NCBI GenBank assembly: GCA_045539625.1
Contig: JAZQFS010000118.1
Location: 1-27,700 of the forward strand
From: UMGS1387 sp045539625
GTDB lineage: Bacteria; Bacillota; Clostridia; Oscillospirales; CAG-382
Reading direction: 5' to 3'
Length of the DNA stretch: 27,700 nucleotides
Under the pieces are notes generated by a model, which worked only from the letters and a program-made list of their open reading frames with translations, did not search any database and was not told the origin of the DNA. The translations under genes were made by a program, and so were the position numbers. Below are positions 8,138 to 17,064 of this stretch, one piece after another (the first letter of the stretch is position 1; the number at the start of each line of letters is the position of its first letter).

Positions 8138-8751
8138 TAAGAATTGCACTTACTAAGGGAAGAATTGAAGAAAAGGCAGTTGAAATCTTCGAGAAAATCG
8201 GCTTTGACTGCACCGAGCTTCACAACAAGGGAAGAAAGTTATTCTTTAACATCGGCGAGGGTGTTGAGGTTGTGCTTGCAAAGGCAAACGATGTTGTGAC
8301 CTACGTTGACCACGGTGTATGCGACATGGGCGTTGTGGGCAAGGACACAATCATGGAAATGGGCAGAAACTTATACGAGTGCCTTGACCTTGGCTTTGGC
8401 AAATGCCGTTTTGCTCTTGCCTGCAAAAAGGGCGAGGATTTCTTTACGGGCTACGGTCACAGAATTGTGGCTTCAAAATATCCCAACGTAACAAAGGAAT
8501 ATTTCAGAGGACAGGGACTTGACGTTGAGGTTGTAAAAATCGACGGCTCGGTTGAGCTTGCACCGCTTCTCGGTCTTTCCGACGGTATTGTGGACATTGT
8601 TGAAACAGGCTCTACTTTAAAGGAAAACGGTCTTGAGGTGGTGCGTGACGTTGCTCCCATCAGTGCAAGGCTGATTGTAAATCCTGCCAGCCTTAAGCTT
8701 AAGAAAAACGGTATTGACAAGATTATAGACAGCATTGCTGAGGTGATTTAG
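8134..8751 (+). CDS. hisG: ATP phosphoribosyltransferase catalytic subunit, short form
   Basis: HisG catalyses the first committed step of histidine synthesis, joining ATP and PRPP to give phosphoribosyl-ATP. The protein has 205 residues and lacks the C-terminal regulatory domain of long HisG, consistent with dependence on HisZ. The N-terminus MIRIALTKGRIEE and the PRPP-binding ETGSTLKENGL loop near residues 155-165 are characteristic. I place the start at ATG 8134, which overlaps the hisZ stop as ATGA and lies 10 nt after GGAGG. A GTG at 8125 in the same frame is too close to that ribosome site. Translation is probably coupled to hisZ. The unusual 238-bp gap to hisD is described separately. 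Confidence 0.93.
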   Translation: MIRIALTKGRIEEKAVEIFEKIGFDCTELHNKGRKLFFNIGEGVEVVLAKANDVVTYVDHGVCDMGVVGKDTIMEMGRNLYECLDLGFGKCRFALACKKGEDFFTGYGHRIVASKYPNVTKEYFRGQGLDVEVVKIDGSVELAPLLGLSDGIVDIVETGSTLKENGLEVVRDVAPISARLIVNPASLKLKKNGIDKIIDSIAEVI

Positions 8752-8989
8752 TCGGCGAGGTACGCCCCGCGGCGAATGTCGTAGCCAACTGTGGATAATA
8801 TTATACCATAGGTGCTCGTAAAGGCTGTTTGACCGCCATAAACGCAAGCGGTCAAAACTACTCTTGTTCGTTCTGTGAACAGGTGGTTTTATGCGCAAAA
8901 TTGCCGTCACGACAGCCATAAATCAAAGTTGTCGCGACTACTTTTGAGTATTAAAAAAAGAAAAAAGAAAAACAGAAAAGAGAAAAACT
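8752..8989 (+). repeat. Hairpin-rich hisG-hisD spacer with paired constant-loop hairpins
   Basis: No gene is seen in these 238 bp. Two hairpins share an 11-nt loop of the form CATAAA-N3-AA. Hairpin 1 pairs TTTGACCGC (8828-8836) with GCGGTCAAA (8848-8856), loop CATAAACGCAA. Hairpin 2 pairs 8906-8916 with 8928-8938 (one mismatch and one G-T pair), loop CATAAATCAAA. Both are followed by ACTACT then CTTG or TTTG. The stems are unrelated. Between them lies TGTTC/GAACA. Upstream is an exact DnaA-box 9-mer, TGTGGATAA (8790-8798), overlapping the AT palindrome ATAATATTAT. Whether this is a small repeat family, an RNA control element for hisD or both cannot be told here. Confidence 0.6.
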
Positions 8990-10276
8990 ATGCTTAACAT
9001 ATTTAAATTAGGAACAAAAGAATGTGACGAATTTTTGGGTAAGCTTTCAAAAAGAGCCGCAAGCCCCGAAAAATGGGTAATCGACACGGTAAACGAAATA
9101 CTTGACAACGTGAGATTAAACGGCGACAAGGCGGTACTTGAATACACCGAAAAATTCGACAAGGTGAGCCTTACCCCCGACACACTTGAAATGTCAAAGG
9201 CTGACCTTGAAAAAGCTGCCGAGGGCATCGACAAGGATTTGTACGACACCATGGTAAAGGCGGCGGAAAACATTCGCAAATACCACGAAAAGCAGCTTCG
9301 CAAGACATTTTTCATGGACGAGGACAAGGACAAAACCATCGGCATGAGAATTACGCCCATGAGACGTGCAGGCATTTATGTACCCGGCGGAAGTGCGGCA
9401 TATCCTTCAAGTGTGCTTATGAACTGTATTCCTGCCAAGGTTGCAGGCGTCAAGGAAATTATTATGACAACACCTCTTCGTGACGGCAAAATTCCTGCAC
9501 CTGTTGCGGCGGCGGCACTTATTTCGGGGGTTGACAGAGTGTTCCTTTGCGGAGGAGCACAGGCGGTTGCGGCACTTGCTTACGGAACGGAAACGATTCC
9601 TCAGGTTGACGTAATTGCAGGTCCCGGCAACGTATTTGTTGCAACGGCAAAAAGGCTTGTTTACGGCACTGTTGACATTGACATGATAGCAGGTCCAAGT
9701 GAAGTGCTTGTTGTGGCGGACGAGAGCGCAAATCCTGCCTATGTTGCGGCGGATTTACTGTCTCAGGCAGAGCACGACGCACTTGCTTCAAGCGTACTTG
9801 TGACAGACAGCGAGGAGCTTGCAAAGAAGGTATCACAGGAGCTTGACAGACAGCTTGTCACTCTTGAAAGAAACGAAATTGCAGGAAAATCCGTTGACAG
9901 CTTCGGTGCGGCAATTGTATGTAAAAATATGGACGATGCCTTTGAAATGGCCAACAGCATTGCACCCGAGCACTTGGAGGTTTTGACAAAAAATCCCATG
10001 GCTGACCTTGACAAGGTGAGAAACGCAGGCTCTATTTTCCTCGGCGAGTATTCGCCCGAGCCTCTCGGCGACTATTTTGCAGGCACAAACCACGTGCTTC
10101 CCACCAACGGCACAGCCCGTTTTGCTTCGCCCTTATCCGTTGACACCTTTATCAAAAAGTCGGGAGTTATTTTCTATTCCCGTGACGGTCTCAAAGCCTA
10201 CAAGGACGACATTATCCGTTTTGCCGAAAGTGAAGGCTTGACGGCTCATGCTAATTCCGTCAAAGTTCGCTTCTAA
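8990..10276 (+). CDS. hisD: Histidinol dehydrogenase
   Basis: HisD oxidises L-histidinol to L-histidine in two NAD-dependent steps, the end of the pathway. The 428-residue length is normal. Family residues are in place: the SQAEHD motif (zinc-ligand Gln and His), the catalytic APEHLEV Glu-His pair, the GDYFAGTNHVLPT segment (zinc-ligand Asp), and the C-terminal LTAHANSV His. The start ATG at 8990 has only a weak purine-rich ribosome site. The gap to hisG is long, so expression may be less tightly coupled than hisZ-hisG. The stop codon TAA at 10274-10276 also forms the first bases of the neighbouring repeat terminus (TAAAGTTACTTTA), so the repeat abuts or supplied the stop. The other his genes are not in this window. 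Confidence 0.95.
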   Translation: MLNIFKLGTKECDEFLGKLSKRAASPEKWVIDTVNEILDNVRLNGDKAVLEYTEKFDKVSLTPDTLEMSKADLEKAAEGIDKDLYDTMVKAAENIRKYHEKQLRKTFFMDEDKDKTIGMRITPMRRAGIYVPGGSAAYPSSVLMNCIPAKVAGVKEIIMTTPLRDGKIPAPVAAAALISGVDRVFLCGGAQAVAALAYGTETIPQVDVIAGPGNVFVATAKRLVYGTVDIDMIAGPSEVLVVADESANPAYVAADLLSQAEHDALASSVLVTDSEELAKKVSQELDRQLVTLERNEIAGKSVDSFGAAIVCKNMDDAFEMANSIAPEHLEVLTKNPMADLDKVRNAGSIFLGEYSPEPLGDYFAGTNHVLPTNGTARFASPLSVDTFIKKSGVIFYSRDGLKAYKDDIIRFAESEGLTAHANSVKVRF

Positions 10277-10324
10277 AGTTACTTTATGTTTGGTAAGGAG
10301 TTTCGCTCGTTGCGACGAGCGAGG
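10274..10324 (-). repeat. Extra terminal module outside repeat copy 4, overlapping the hisD stop
   Basis: A solo repeat terminus begins with TAAAGTTACTTTATG, whose first three bases are the hisD stop codon. It continues with AAGGAGTTTCG and the hairpin GCTCGT-TGCG-ACGAGC (10305-10320, perfect). The next, complete terminus follows at once, without the GACGATG hairpin seen in the other stacked ends. Confidence 0.75.
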
Positions 10325-10957
10325 AGTAACTTTTATGTATCTTAGGAGTGTTTCGCCTCTGCGGAGGCGACCATCTTTTGACCAAAGCGTCAAAAGAAGG
10401 CAAAAGCGCTTCCGCTCATCGTCGTGACTTTTGAGGTCACGACTCGCCGCGGGGCTAATAAATACACTAACCGATTCAGTACGTCGTCGGTGCGCCCTGT
10501 CCATCGCTCGCTTACGCTCGAATGGGCTGCAGTGCTAAGATAATCGGGTACTGTGGGACTAAACCGAGGGCGTGGGGATAGTGACTGTGAGCAAGCTATT
10601 ATTCCTCAGTGACAGCCTACTGTGCACAAAATTGGAAGCACATCTCACGGACAAGCTTTGCAACAAACCCCAAACTTTTTATCGGTGCCAATCCAAGCAC
10701 TACGCCAAAATGAGGGTGGAAGGCTCCCCGCCGTGGAGGGAAGTCAGCGGAGGTCGGGAGCACTACCTGATGGTACGAACTACCCGACCGTCGGAGGCCT
10801 TAATCTCCGACGGTCGCAATTAGCACAGAGATAACTCCCCCGACCGAGCCATCCCTCCGTTGAGGGGGCTGTTTTGATACTTTTCCAGAGGGAAAAGTAT
10901 GACTCGCTCTCCGCAGAGAGCGAAATTCTCCTGCGTTACATAAAGTAACTTAAAAAG
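10325..10957 (-). repeat. Dispersed structured repeat, copy 4 (beta-alpha, reversed)
   Basis: This complete copy of about 633 bp lies in the gap between the convergent hisD and addA. The left end carries GCCTC-TGCG-GAGGC (10355-10368) and a CTTTTGAC/GTCAAAAG hairpin. The right end carries ATACTTTTCC/GGAAAAGTAT and GCTCTC-CGCA-GAGAGC. The alpha hairpin, CGACCGTCGGAG with CTCCGACGGTCG (10785-10796 with 10805-10816), is perfect. Frames across it do not match the open frames of the other copies, supporting a non-coding element. Confidence 0.9.
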
Positions 10958-10979
10958 TAACTAAAAAAAAGAAGGAAAC

Positions 10980-11017
10980 AAAAAAAATTACTGCCTTCAC
11001 AAACGTAAAGACAGTAA
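10980..11017 (-). terminator. Intrinsic terminator of addA (der-addA operon)
   Basis: On the minus strand, TTACTGTCTT (11017-11008) pairs with AAGGCAGTAA (10997-10988), ten pairs with one G-U, across a 10-nt loop. A run of eight T residues follows (10987-10980). It lies about 38 bp after the addA stop and is a textbook Rho-independent terminator. Confidence 0.9.
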
Positions 11018-11054
11018 AAAATAATAAAAACGGTAAAAATGAATATAAAGTATC

Positions 11055-14000
11055 TTACTCCCACTTGACCGAAATTTCTTTTCCCAGCGCAAAGGAATAA
11101 AGATATGCACCGCTGACCTTGCAGCCCGTCATTTCCTCAACGGCACGACAGTAGTAGTAAAGCTGAGACTTGTGCCTTGAAATAAGCTTTTCTTCACCGT
11201 CCTTGCCGAAAACTCTGTCGGTTTTAAAATCAACAACGGTGTAACTGCCGTCGGCGTTTCTGAAGAATAAGTCAATAACTCCCTGCACAAGTATTTCACG
11301 GGAAAGACCGTCCTCTTCCTTTGTAACGTCACCAAATGAGCCGACCTCAAGATTGAATCGCTGTTCACGGTAAACCTCGGTGCTGTTTTGGATAAGCCTG
11401 TAAAAATCTCCCTTGAAAAACTGCTCCAGCTTGTGTAAGTCAAGCATACCCTTCTGCTCCGAGGTGATAAAGCCCTGCTGTGCAAGCCTTGATGCTTCTT
11501 TTTTTATGCCGTCACCGTCACGGCAGGCATCGTATGAGGCAAACTGCATAAACATATGCATCGCCGTACCCTTTTCGGCACCGTCTGCACCGGATTTTTC
11601 ACACAGAAAGTCGGGGATTTTCTTTTGTACCCTGTCCTCAAGACTTATAACCTGCTGAGGTACTTCCCTCTCGGATTTGCCGTCAACGTCAAGGTCTGAC
11701 ATTTTGTCGTCAATAAGCCCTGTTTTCAGCATGGAAACGGTAAGCTTTGCAGGCACCTCTGTGTTGCCTGAATATGTAAATGAGCCGTCTTCCGTCAGCT
11801 TTTTGTAGTAACTGTCATCAATAGCCTTGTTTTCAGACGCCCACTCGTCACACTCCTGTCGGGTTTCTGACATAAGCATATCAACAGCTCTCTCGCAGGG
11901 AATGTATGAGGCAGTAAAACAGCTTGAAATGTTGTCCTGCATACTTTCAGACGCCGCCGCACCGCAGTCAAGATATAATCCGAGACACGCCTTTTCCTGT
12001 ATAACGGCAGGCAAAAGCATACCGAGAAAGCTTGTGGCATCGGAATATCTTCCGAGAAAATGTGCCGTTTTTGCATCGGAAATCACCTTGTCGGGACTTT
12101 TGGTGCATACGCCCGTCATAAAAAGATAGTCCCTTGCTCGGGTAAGAGCAACATAGAGGATTCGTGTTTCCTCCTTGCCCGATTCAATGTCAATTTCGTC
12201 GCCGATAAGCTTTTTGAAGAGGGTTGTCACACGTACACTGCAGGTGTCGGTTTCGGTAGATGTCATCTCGGCGGTATCGCATAAAACGCAGGCTGTGCCT
12301 GTTTTTGATGAAAACACAAGGTGCTGCTTTTCGTCGGTCTTGTTGAACTTTCTCGAAAGGTCGCTGACAAAGCACACGGGAAATTCAAGTCCCTTTGAGG
12401 CGTGCACCGTCATAAGACGCACACACTTGTCGCCCGTCTGCCGCTCCGCCTTTATGTCGTCCTTTTCCATAGAGCCGTTTACATAGTCTATAAACGCACC
12501 TACTCCGTGGAAGGAGGTTTTGTTAAAGGACAACGCCATCTCGTATAATTTAAGTAAGTTTCTTCTTGCACTTTCGCCGTCGTCTGTAAACATCGGACTT
12601 ACACAGTAGTTTAAAAGTCCCATATCGCAAAACAGCTTCCACATAAGCTCGGACGCACTTTTGCCCCTTGAAAAACTCCTGTACTGCGTCACCTTTTCCA
12701 CAAATTCACGGCACTTTTCCCGTAACGCCTCATCAAAAGCCTCAGGCATACGTGAAAATTCTTCGTCATCCTTACAGCATTGTGCATACCTTTTTACGCC
12801 GTTGTACAGCTTTATTTTTCGGTAAACCGCCTTTATTGTGCACAGCTCGTCGTCTGTAAATGCCCCTGCAAAGGAGCGCATAAAGCCTGCAAGAGGAATG
12901 TCCCGCAAGGGATTGTCAATGCTTTTAAGTATGCACATACAAAGCTGTATTTCCTTTTTGCCGTAAAAGCTCTCGCCAACGTCGCTGAATACAGGTATGC
13001 CCTTTGCCGAAAATACGCTCTCGAAGGTTTTAAGAGCAGCCTTTGACCTTGCCAGCACCGCAACACTGCCGTAGGAAAACATATTTCCGTCACTGTCACG
13101 GTAAGAAGGATTGTTGATAATCTCTTTAATTTTGTCCGCAATCACAGCCGCTTCAAGCTGGTCGCTTGACAGGTGAACGCCTGCAATTTCCTTGTCATAG
13201 TAGGTCAAAAGAAGATGCGTCTTTGCATTTACGGGAATCTGCTCGGGGCGAGAAAAAACAAGCTCGTCCCCTTTGAGATAATAGTCCGCCATAAGCTTTC
13301 TGAAAAGGAAGTTTGAAAAATCCACAACACTCTTGCTGCATCTGAAGTTGTTGCTCATAAAAATACGCTTTGTGCAGCCGTCCCCGGACACGTCAGAAAA
13401 TGAGTCTCTGTAGCCCATAAAAATGTCGGGACTTGCACCTCTGAAGCGGTAAATGCTCTGCTTTATGTCGCCCACCATAAACCTTGACTTTTCAATGCCC
13501 TCGTCACTTTCACGGGAAATGGCACGGAAAATCATATCCTGAAGGGGATTTACGTCCTGATATTCGTCAATGTATATTTCCCTGAAGCTTTCACGAAGGC
13601 TCTGTGCAAGGCTCGTGACACGAAAAGGCTCTGTGCTTTCAACAAGCAGCTTCAACGTCAGCCTTTCGCAGTCGGAAAACTCTATAATGCCCAGCTTTTT
13701 CTTGCGAGAAGCAAGCTTTTCGTCAAACCTTCTGACAAGGTCGAAAAGACACCCCAGCACCTTTGCCGTGTCAGCCGCACTCTTCTTTAAAAGCTCCTCG
13801 TCGGCTGTGTAAAAATCGCCGTAAAAGCCTTTGATGCCGTCGCAGAACAGCTTCTTTGAATTTTTCACAAGCTCCTTGATTTCGTCATTGCCGCACTTTC
13901 TTACAGCCGAAAGTCCCGATGCCTTGTACTCTTCAAGCACCTGTCTTACCGCCGTGTAGCCTTTGTCAGCCTGTGCCAAAACATTACGGGCAAAATCCTG

Positions 14001-14768
14001 CTCCTGCAAAAGTGCGGGAAGGTATTTTTCATGCAAAACCTCATCGGAGGCACACGCCTTAATCAGCTTTTCAAAGCCGTCACGGGTGTCCTCAAAGAAT
14101 TTTACCGTCTTTTCCTTTAAAATTTTGCCAAAATCCGAGTGGAAAAACTCTTCGCACTCGTAAACCTGCCTGTAGCCGTCAATAACATCACGGCAGTATT
14201 TGTCAATGTCGGGAAGATTTGTTAAATTGCGGTGCAGATTAAGGAGAGTTTCAATAAAACCGTTGTCATTTTTCGCCCCCGAAAAAATCTCGTACGCCGT
14301 GAGAAATACACCGTTTGCACCGTCTGTGTCAAAAGCCTCTTCCACAACCTCGCCGATGATTTTCTGCTTGATGACGCTCATTTCCGTCTCGTCGCTTATT
14401 CTCACCGAGGCAGAAAGACCTGCCTTGTGGAAGTTTGTCCTTACAATTTCGTAGCAGAAGGAGTTGATGGTGCTTATCTTTGCAAGGGGCAACAATGCAA
14501 GATTTCGTGCAATCTTCTTGTTTTCGGGACACTCCTTTGCCCTGTCGGTAAGCTTTTTTCTCATTCTGTCGGACAGCTCTTTTGCGGCGGCATTGGTAAA
14601 GGTAACAATAAGAAAATCGTTTATGGTGCAATCGTCGCTCTCGTCGCAGATTCGCTCTAAGATTCTCTGCGTCAGCACCGCCGTCTTGCCGCTGCCTGCA
14701 CCTGCACTTATAATAAGGGAGCTATCCCTTATGTCTATGGCACTTTTCTGGCTTTCTGTAAGATTCAT
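11055..14768 (-). CDS. addA: ATP-dependent helicase/nuclease subunit AddA
   Basis: AddA is the UvrD-like helicase and nuclease subunit of AddAB, the Gram-positive counterpart of RecBCD, which resects double-strand breaks for RecA. The protein has 1237 residues, the family size. A Q motif precedes Walker A AGAGSGKT (22-29). Motif II is DEYQDVN beginning at D401, and motifs such as VHASKGLEF and LYVALTRARDYL follow. The C-terminus is a RecB-type nuclease domain with D1166 in GVIDLFF, then D1180-F-K1182 in VVDFKTD, and a downstream YYY motif. addB, its obligate partner, is normally adjacent but is not in this window. addA follows der by 41 bp and probably shares its transcript. A strong terminator follows the gene. 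Confidence 0.92.
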   Translation of the reverse strand: MNLTESQKSAIDIRDSSLIISAGAGSGKTAVLTQRILERICDESDDCTINDFLIVTFTNAAAKELSDRMRKKLTDRAKECPENKKIARNLALLPLAKISTINSFCYEIVRTNFHKAGLSASVRISDETEMSVIKQKIIGEVVEEAFDTDGANGVFLTAYEIFSGAKNDNGFIETLLNLHRNLTNLPDIDKYCRDVIDGYRQVYECEEFFHSDFGKILKEKTVKFFEDTRDGFEKLIKACASDEVLHEKYLPALLQEQDFARNVLAQADKGYTAVRQVLEEYKASGLSAVRKCGNDEIKELVKNSKKLFCDGIKGFYGDFYTADEELLKKSAADTAKVLGCLFDLVRRFDEKLASRKKKLGIIEFSDCERLTLKLLVESTEPFRVTSLAQSLRESFREIYIDEYQDVNPLQDMIFRAISRESDEGIEKSRFMVGDIKQSIYRFRGASPDIFMGYRDSFSDVSGDGCTKRIFMSNNFRCSKSVVDFSNFLFRKLMADYYLKGDELVFSRPEQIPVNAKTHLLLTYYDKEIAGVHLSSDQLEAAVIADKIKEIINNPSYRDSDGNMFSYGSVAVLARSKAALKTFESVFSAKGIPVFSDVGESFYGKKEIQLCMCILKSIDNPLRDIPLAGFMRSFAGAFTDDELCTIKAVYRKIKLYNGVKRYAQCCKDDEEFSRMPEAFDEALREKCREFVEKVTQYRSFSRGKSASELMWKLFCDMGLLNYCVSPMFTDDGESARRNLLKLYEMALSFNKTSFHGVGAFIDYVNGSMEKDDIKAERQTGDKCVRLMTVHASKGLEFPVCFVSDLSRKFNKTDEKQHLVFSSKTGTACVLCDTAEMTSTETDTCSVRVTTLFKKLIGDEIDIESGKEETRILYVALTRARDYLFMTGVCTKSPDKVISDAKTAHFLGRYSDATSFLGMLLPAVIQEKACLGLYLDCGAAASESMQDNISSCFTASYIPCERAVDMLMSETRQECDEWASENKAIDDSYYKKLTEDGSFTYSGNTEVPAKLTVSMLKTGLIDDKMSDLDVDGKSEREVPQQVISLEDRVQKKIPDFLCEKSGADGAEKGTAMHMFMQFASYDACRDGDGIKKEASRLAQQGFITSEQKGMLDLHKLEQFFKGDFYRLIQNSTEVYREQRFNLEVGSFGDVTKEEDGLSREILVQGVIDLFFRNADGSYTVVDFKTDRVFGKDGEEKLISRHKSQLYYYCRAVEEMTGCKVSGAYLYSFALGKEISVKWE

Positions 14769-14809
14769 AAAAGATGGCTCCCCTCGGTATTTAATTTAAT
14801 TATGATTTA

Positions 14810-16147
14810 TTACAGCTTTACTTCGTCGTTTTCGTCCTTTTGTCTTATAACAAGCTTAATGGGCGTGCCCTCAAAGCCAAAGACCTCACGAAGCTTGTTT
14901 TCGATGTATCTCTGATAGGAGAAATGGAACAGCTCCGCATCGTTTACAAACATAACAAAGGTAGGCGCTTTTATGCCCGTCTGAGTCATATAGTAAATCT
15001 TCAGACGTCTGCCCTTGTCGGTAGGCGGAGGAGTACGGGTTGTGGCATCAACAAGAACATCGTTGAGCATACCCGTGGAAATACGCATGGAGCTTTGGTC
15101 GTTGACATAGTTGATAAGCTCGTAAATGCGCTCAACCCTCTGACCTGTCTTTGCCGAAATAAATACTATCGGTGCATACGTCATATATGACAGCGCATCG
15201 TAAACCTCTTTGCGGTAGTTGTCCATGGTGTGGGTGTCCTTTTCCACAAGGTCCCACTTGTTTATGACAATTATGCACGCCTTGCCGCTTTCGTGGGCAA
15301 TACCTGCAACACGCTCGTCCTGAGCCGTAACGCCCTCTGTGGCATCTATAACAATAAGACAAACGTCCGCCCTGTCAACTGCCATTTCGGCACGTAAAAT
15401 AGAATATTTTTCTATGCTGTCATTGATTTTACCTGTTTTGCGTATGCCTGCCGTGTCGATAAAGACGTAGCGACCAAACTCGTTTTCAATGTCCGAGTCA
15501 ATGGCATCTCTTGTTGTACCTGCAATGTTGGAGACAATCATTCTCTCCTTGCCAAGCACGTGGTTTACAAGTGAGCTTTTTCCTGCGTTAGGTCTGCCTA
15601 TTACCGCAACCTTGATTCTGTCGTCGTCCTCGTCTTCTTCGATTTCCTCAGGCAGAATACCGCAAAGATGCTCTAAAATGTCGCCTGTTCCGCTGCCGTG
15701 TACCGAAGAAACAGCAAAGGGATCGCCAAGTCCAAGCTCGTAAAATTCGTAAAATTCAGCAGGAAGCGCTCCCACCGAGTCCACCTTGTTTACACATAAA
15801 ACCACAGGCTTTGTGCATTTTCTGAGCATTGTTGCAATTTCTCTGTCGTCTGCCGTCACGCCTGCATGGATATCCGTCATAAAAATGATGGCATCGGCGG
15901 AATCAATGGCAATCTGCGCCTGATTCTTTATGTGTGACATAATTATATCGTTGGTGTCAGGCTCGATACCGCCTGTGTCGATAAGCATAAATTTTCTGCC
16001 GCACCACTCTACCTCGTAGTACAGCCTGTCTCTTGTGACACCGGGTGTGTCCTCAACAATGGCAATTCTCTTTCCTGCCAGCTTGTTGAAAAACGTACTT
16101 TTGCCAACATTTGGTCTTCCCACGATGGCAACTATTGGTTTTGACAT
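14810..16147 (-). CDS. der: Ribosome biogenesis GTPase Der (EngA)
   Basis: Der is an essential tandem-GTPase needed for maturation of the 50S ribosomal subunit. The 445-residue protein has two G domains. The first has GRPNVGKST at 10-18, DTPGVTRD and NKVD; the second has GRPNAGKSS starting at G184, DTAGIRKTG and NKWD. A KH-like C-terminal domain ends the protein. An acidic stretch (EEIEEDEDDD) joins the G domains. The ATG at 16147 follows AGGGGGAAAGCCCT. The DUF512 gene lies upstream on the same strand, an order that I recall as common in Clostridia, but here 917 bp and repeat copy 5 separate them. I see no clear promoter between repeat and gene, so its transcription source is uncertain. Confidence 0.95.
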   Translation of the reverse strand: MSKPIVAIVGRPNVGKSTFFNKLAGKRIAIVEDTPGVTRDRLYYEVEWCGRKFMLIDTGGIEPDTNDIIMSHIKNQAQIAIDSADAIIFMTDIHAGVTADDREIATMLRKCTKPVVLCVNKVDSVGALPAEFYEFYELGLGDPFAVSSVHGSGTGDILEHLCGILPEEIEEDEDDDRIKVAVIGRPNAGKSSLVNHVLGKERMIVSNIAGTTRDAIDSDIENEFGRYVFIDTAGIRKTGKINDSIEKYSILRAEMAVDRADVCLIVIDATEGVTAQDERVAGIAHESGKACIIVINKWDLVEKDTHTMDNYRKEVYDALSYMTYAPIVFISAKTGQRVERIYELINYVNDQSSMRISTGMLNDVLVDATTRTPPPTDKGRRLKIYYMTQTGIKAPTFVMFVNDAELFHFSYQRYIENKLREVFGFEGTPIKLVIRQKDENDEVKL

Positions 16148-16210
16148 AGGGCTTTCCCCCTTTTTTAGTTAGTTTGTGTAACGTGTTTATTATTTTTATT
16201 TTAAAAAGCA

Positions 16211-16294
16211 TGAAACTTTATTGTTTCTTTGGAGTATTTCGCCGTCTGCGGACGGAGAGGACGTGCCGCCTTTCCCTCTTTTCCTTTTTCGTAG
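16211..16294. repeat. Extra terminal module outside repeat copy 5
   Basis: A degenerate repeat terminus (ACTTTATTGTTTCTTTGGAG, then ATTTCG) leads into the hairpin CCGTC-TGCG-GACGG. A pyrimidine-rich tract (TTTCCCTCTTTTCCTTTTTC) follows before the GACGATG hairpin. The same order is seen at copies 3 and 6. Confidence 0.65.
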
Positions 16295-16324
16295 GGGACG
16301 ATGCCCATATCGTCCCGTTTTTTT
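16295..16324 (+). repeat. GACGATG-type hairpin with T tail
   Basis: GGGACGAT (16295-16302) pairs with ATCGTCCC (16309-16316), followed by a G and a T run. It looks like a plus-strand intrinsic terminator, yet the flanking genes are both on the minus strand. Its orientation therefore seems tied to the repeat rather than to a transcript. Confidence 0.65.
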
Positions 16325-17028
16325 AGTTACATTATGTATCGCAGGGAGGTTTCGTAGCCTGCGGGCTCCGACCTTCTTTTGACCCGCCTCAAAAGAAGGC
16401 AAAAACGCTCCCCTCAATGGAGGAGTCCTCGGTGTGCACAAGGATAAAATGGTGGGTACAGCACTCAAAACAAACTTTCTGCTAACCCGCACACCTGCGG
16501 ATTTCCTCCAGCCGGGGAGGCTTCCACCTTTCTTTAGCTGTAGTGCAATGTGTTTCTTTTGATTTACAGTGATACTTTTTGCTCTCTGCTGAAGGTAAGT
16601 GTAATTTTAACAGTGTTATAATACTCGAAGAGTGCAGCTTTTTTTATGTTCGCCAAGCGAGAACACCAACTTACTGCCACATTGTTGCTGTACTGCTTAT
16701 TAAAGTGGAAGCACATCTCACGGACAAGCTTTGCAACAAACCCCAACTTTTTATCTGTGCAAATCCACGCACTACACCCAAATGAGAGAGGAAGGCTCCC
16801 CGCCGTGGAGGGAAGTCAGCGGAGGTCGGGAGCACTACCTGACAGAATGTACTACCCGACCGTCGGAGTCCTTAATCTCCGACGGTCGCAATTAGCACCG
16901 AGAAAATATCCCCGACCGAGCCATCCCTCCGTTGAGGGGGCTGTTTTGGTACTTTTCCAGGGGGAAAAGTATGGCTCGCTCTCCGCAGAGAGCGAAACCT
17001 CCCTGCGATACATTAAGTAACTAAAAAA
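16324..17028 (-). repeat. Dispersed structured repeat, copy 5 (gamma-alpha, reversed)
   Basis: This is the one complete alpha-gamma copy, about 705 bp, between the DUF512 gene and der. Its left end has a GCC-TGCG-GGC core hairpin with one mismatch in the extended stem, then CCTTCTTTTGA/TCAAAAGAAGG (perfect). The gamma half reads the reverse of copy 1. The alpha half has the perfect 12-bp-arm hairpin at 16857-16868 with 16877-16888. The right end has a TACTTTTCC-type hairpin and GCTCTC-CGCA-GAGAGC. A T-rich tract on the minus strand lies between the DUF512 stop and this end. Confidence 0.9.
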
Positions 17029-17064
17029 GAAAAAAAGAAAAAAAGAAAAAAACAAAACATTAAC

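Noticed and set aside
10958..11054. Possible small RNA between repeat copy 4 and addA
   Set aside because: The only strong structure is the addA terminator, in the correct direction and position; nothing further is needed to explain it.
11055..14768. addA as part of an incomplete or decayed AddAB system because addB is absent
   Set aside because: All AddA motifs are intact and the gene is full length. addB may be elsewhere, so absence from this window is not evidence of loss.
16617..16622. TATAAT inside the gamma half (also minus strand at 201-206 in copy 1) as an element promoter
   Set aside because: The -10 hexamer is conserved in both gamma copies, but no -35 match lies at 16-18 bp in either. 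Worth revisiting with transcript data, but not supported now.
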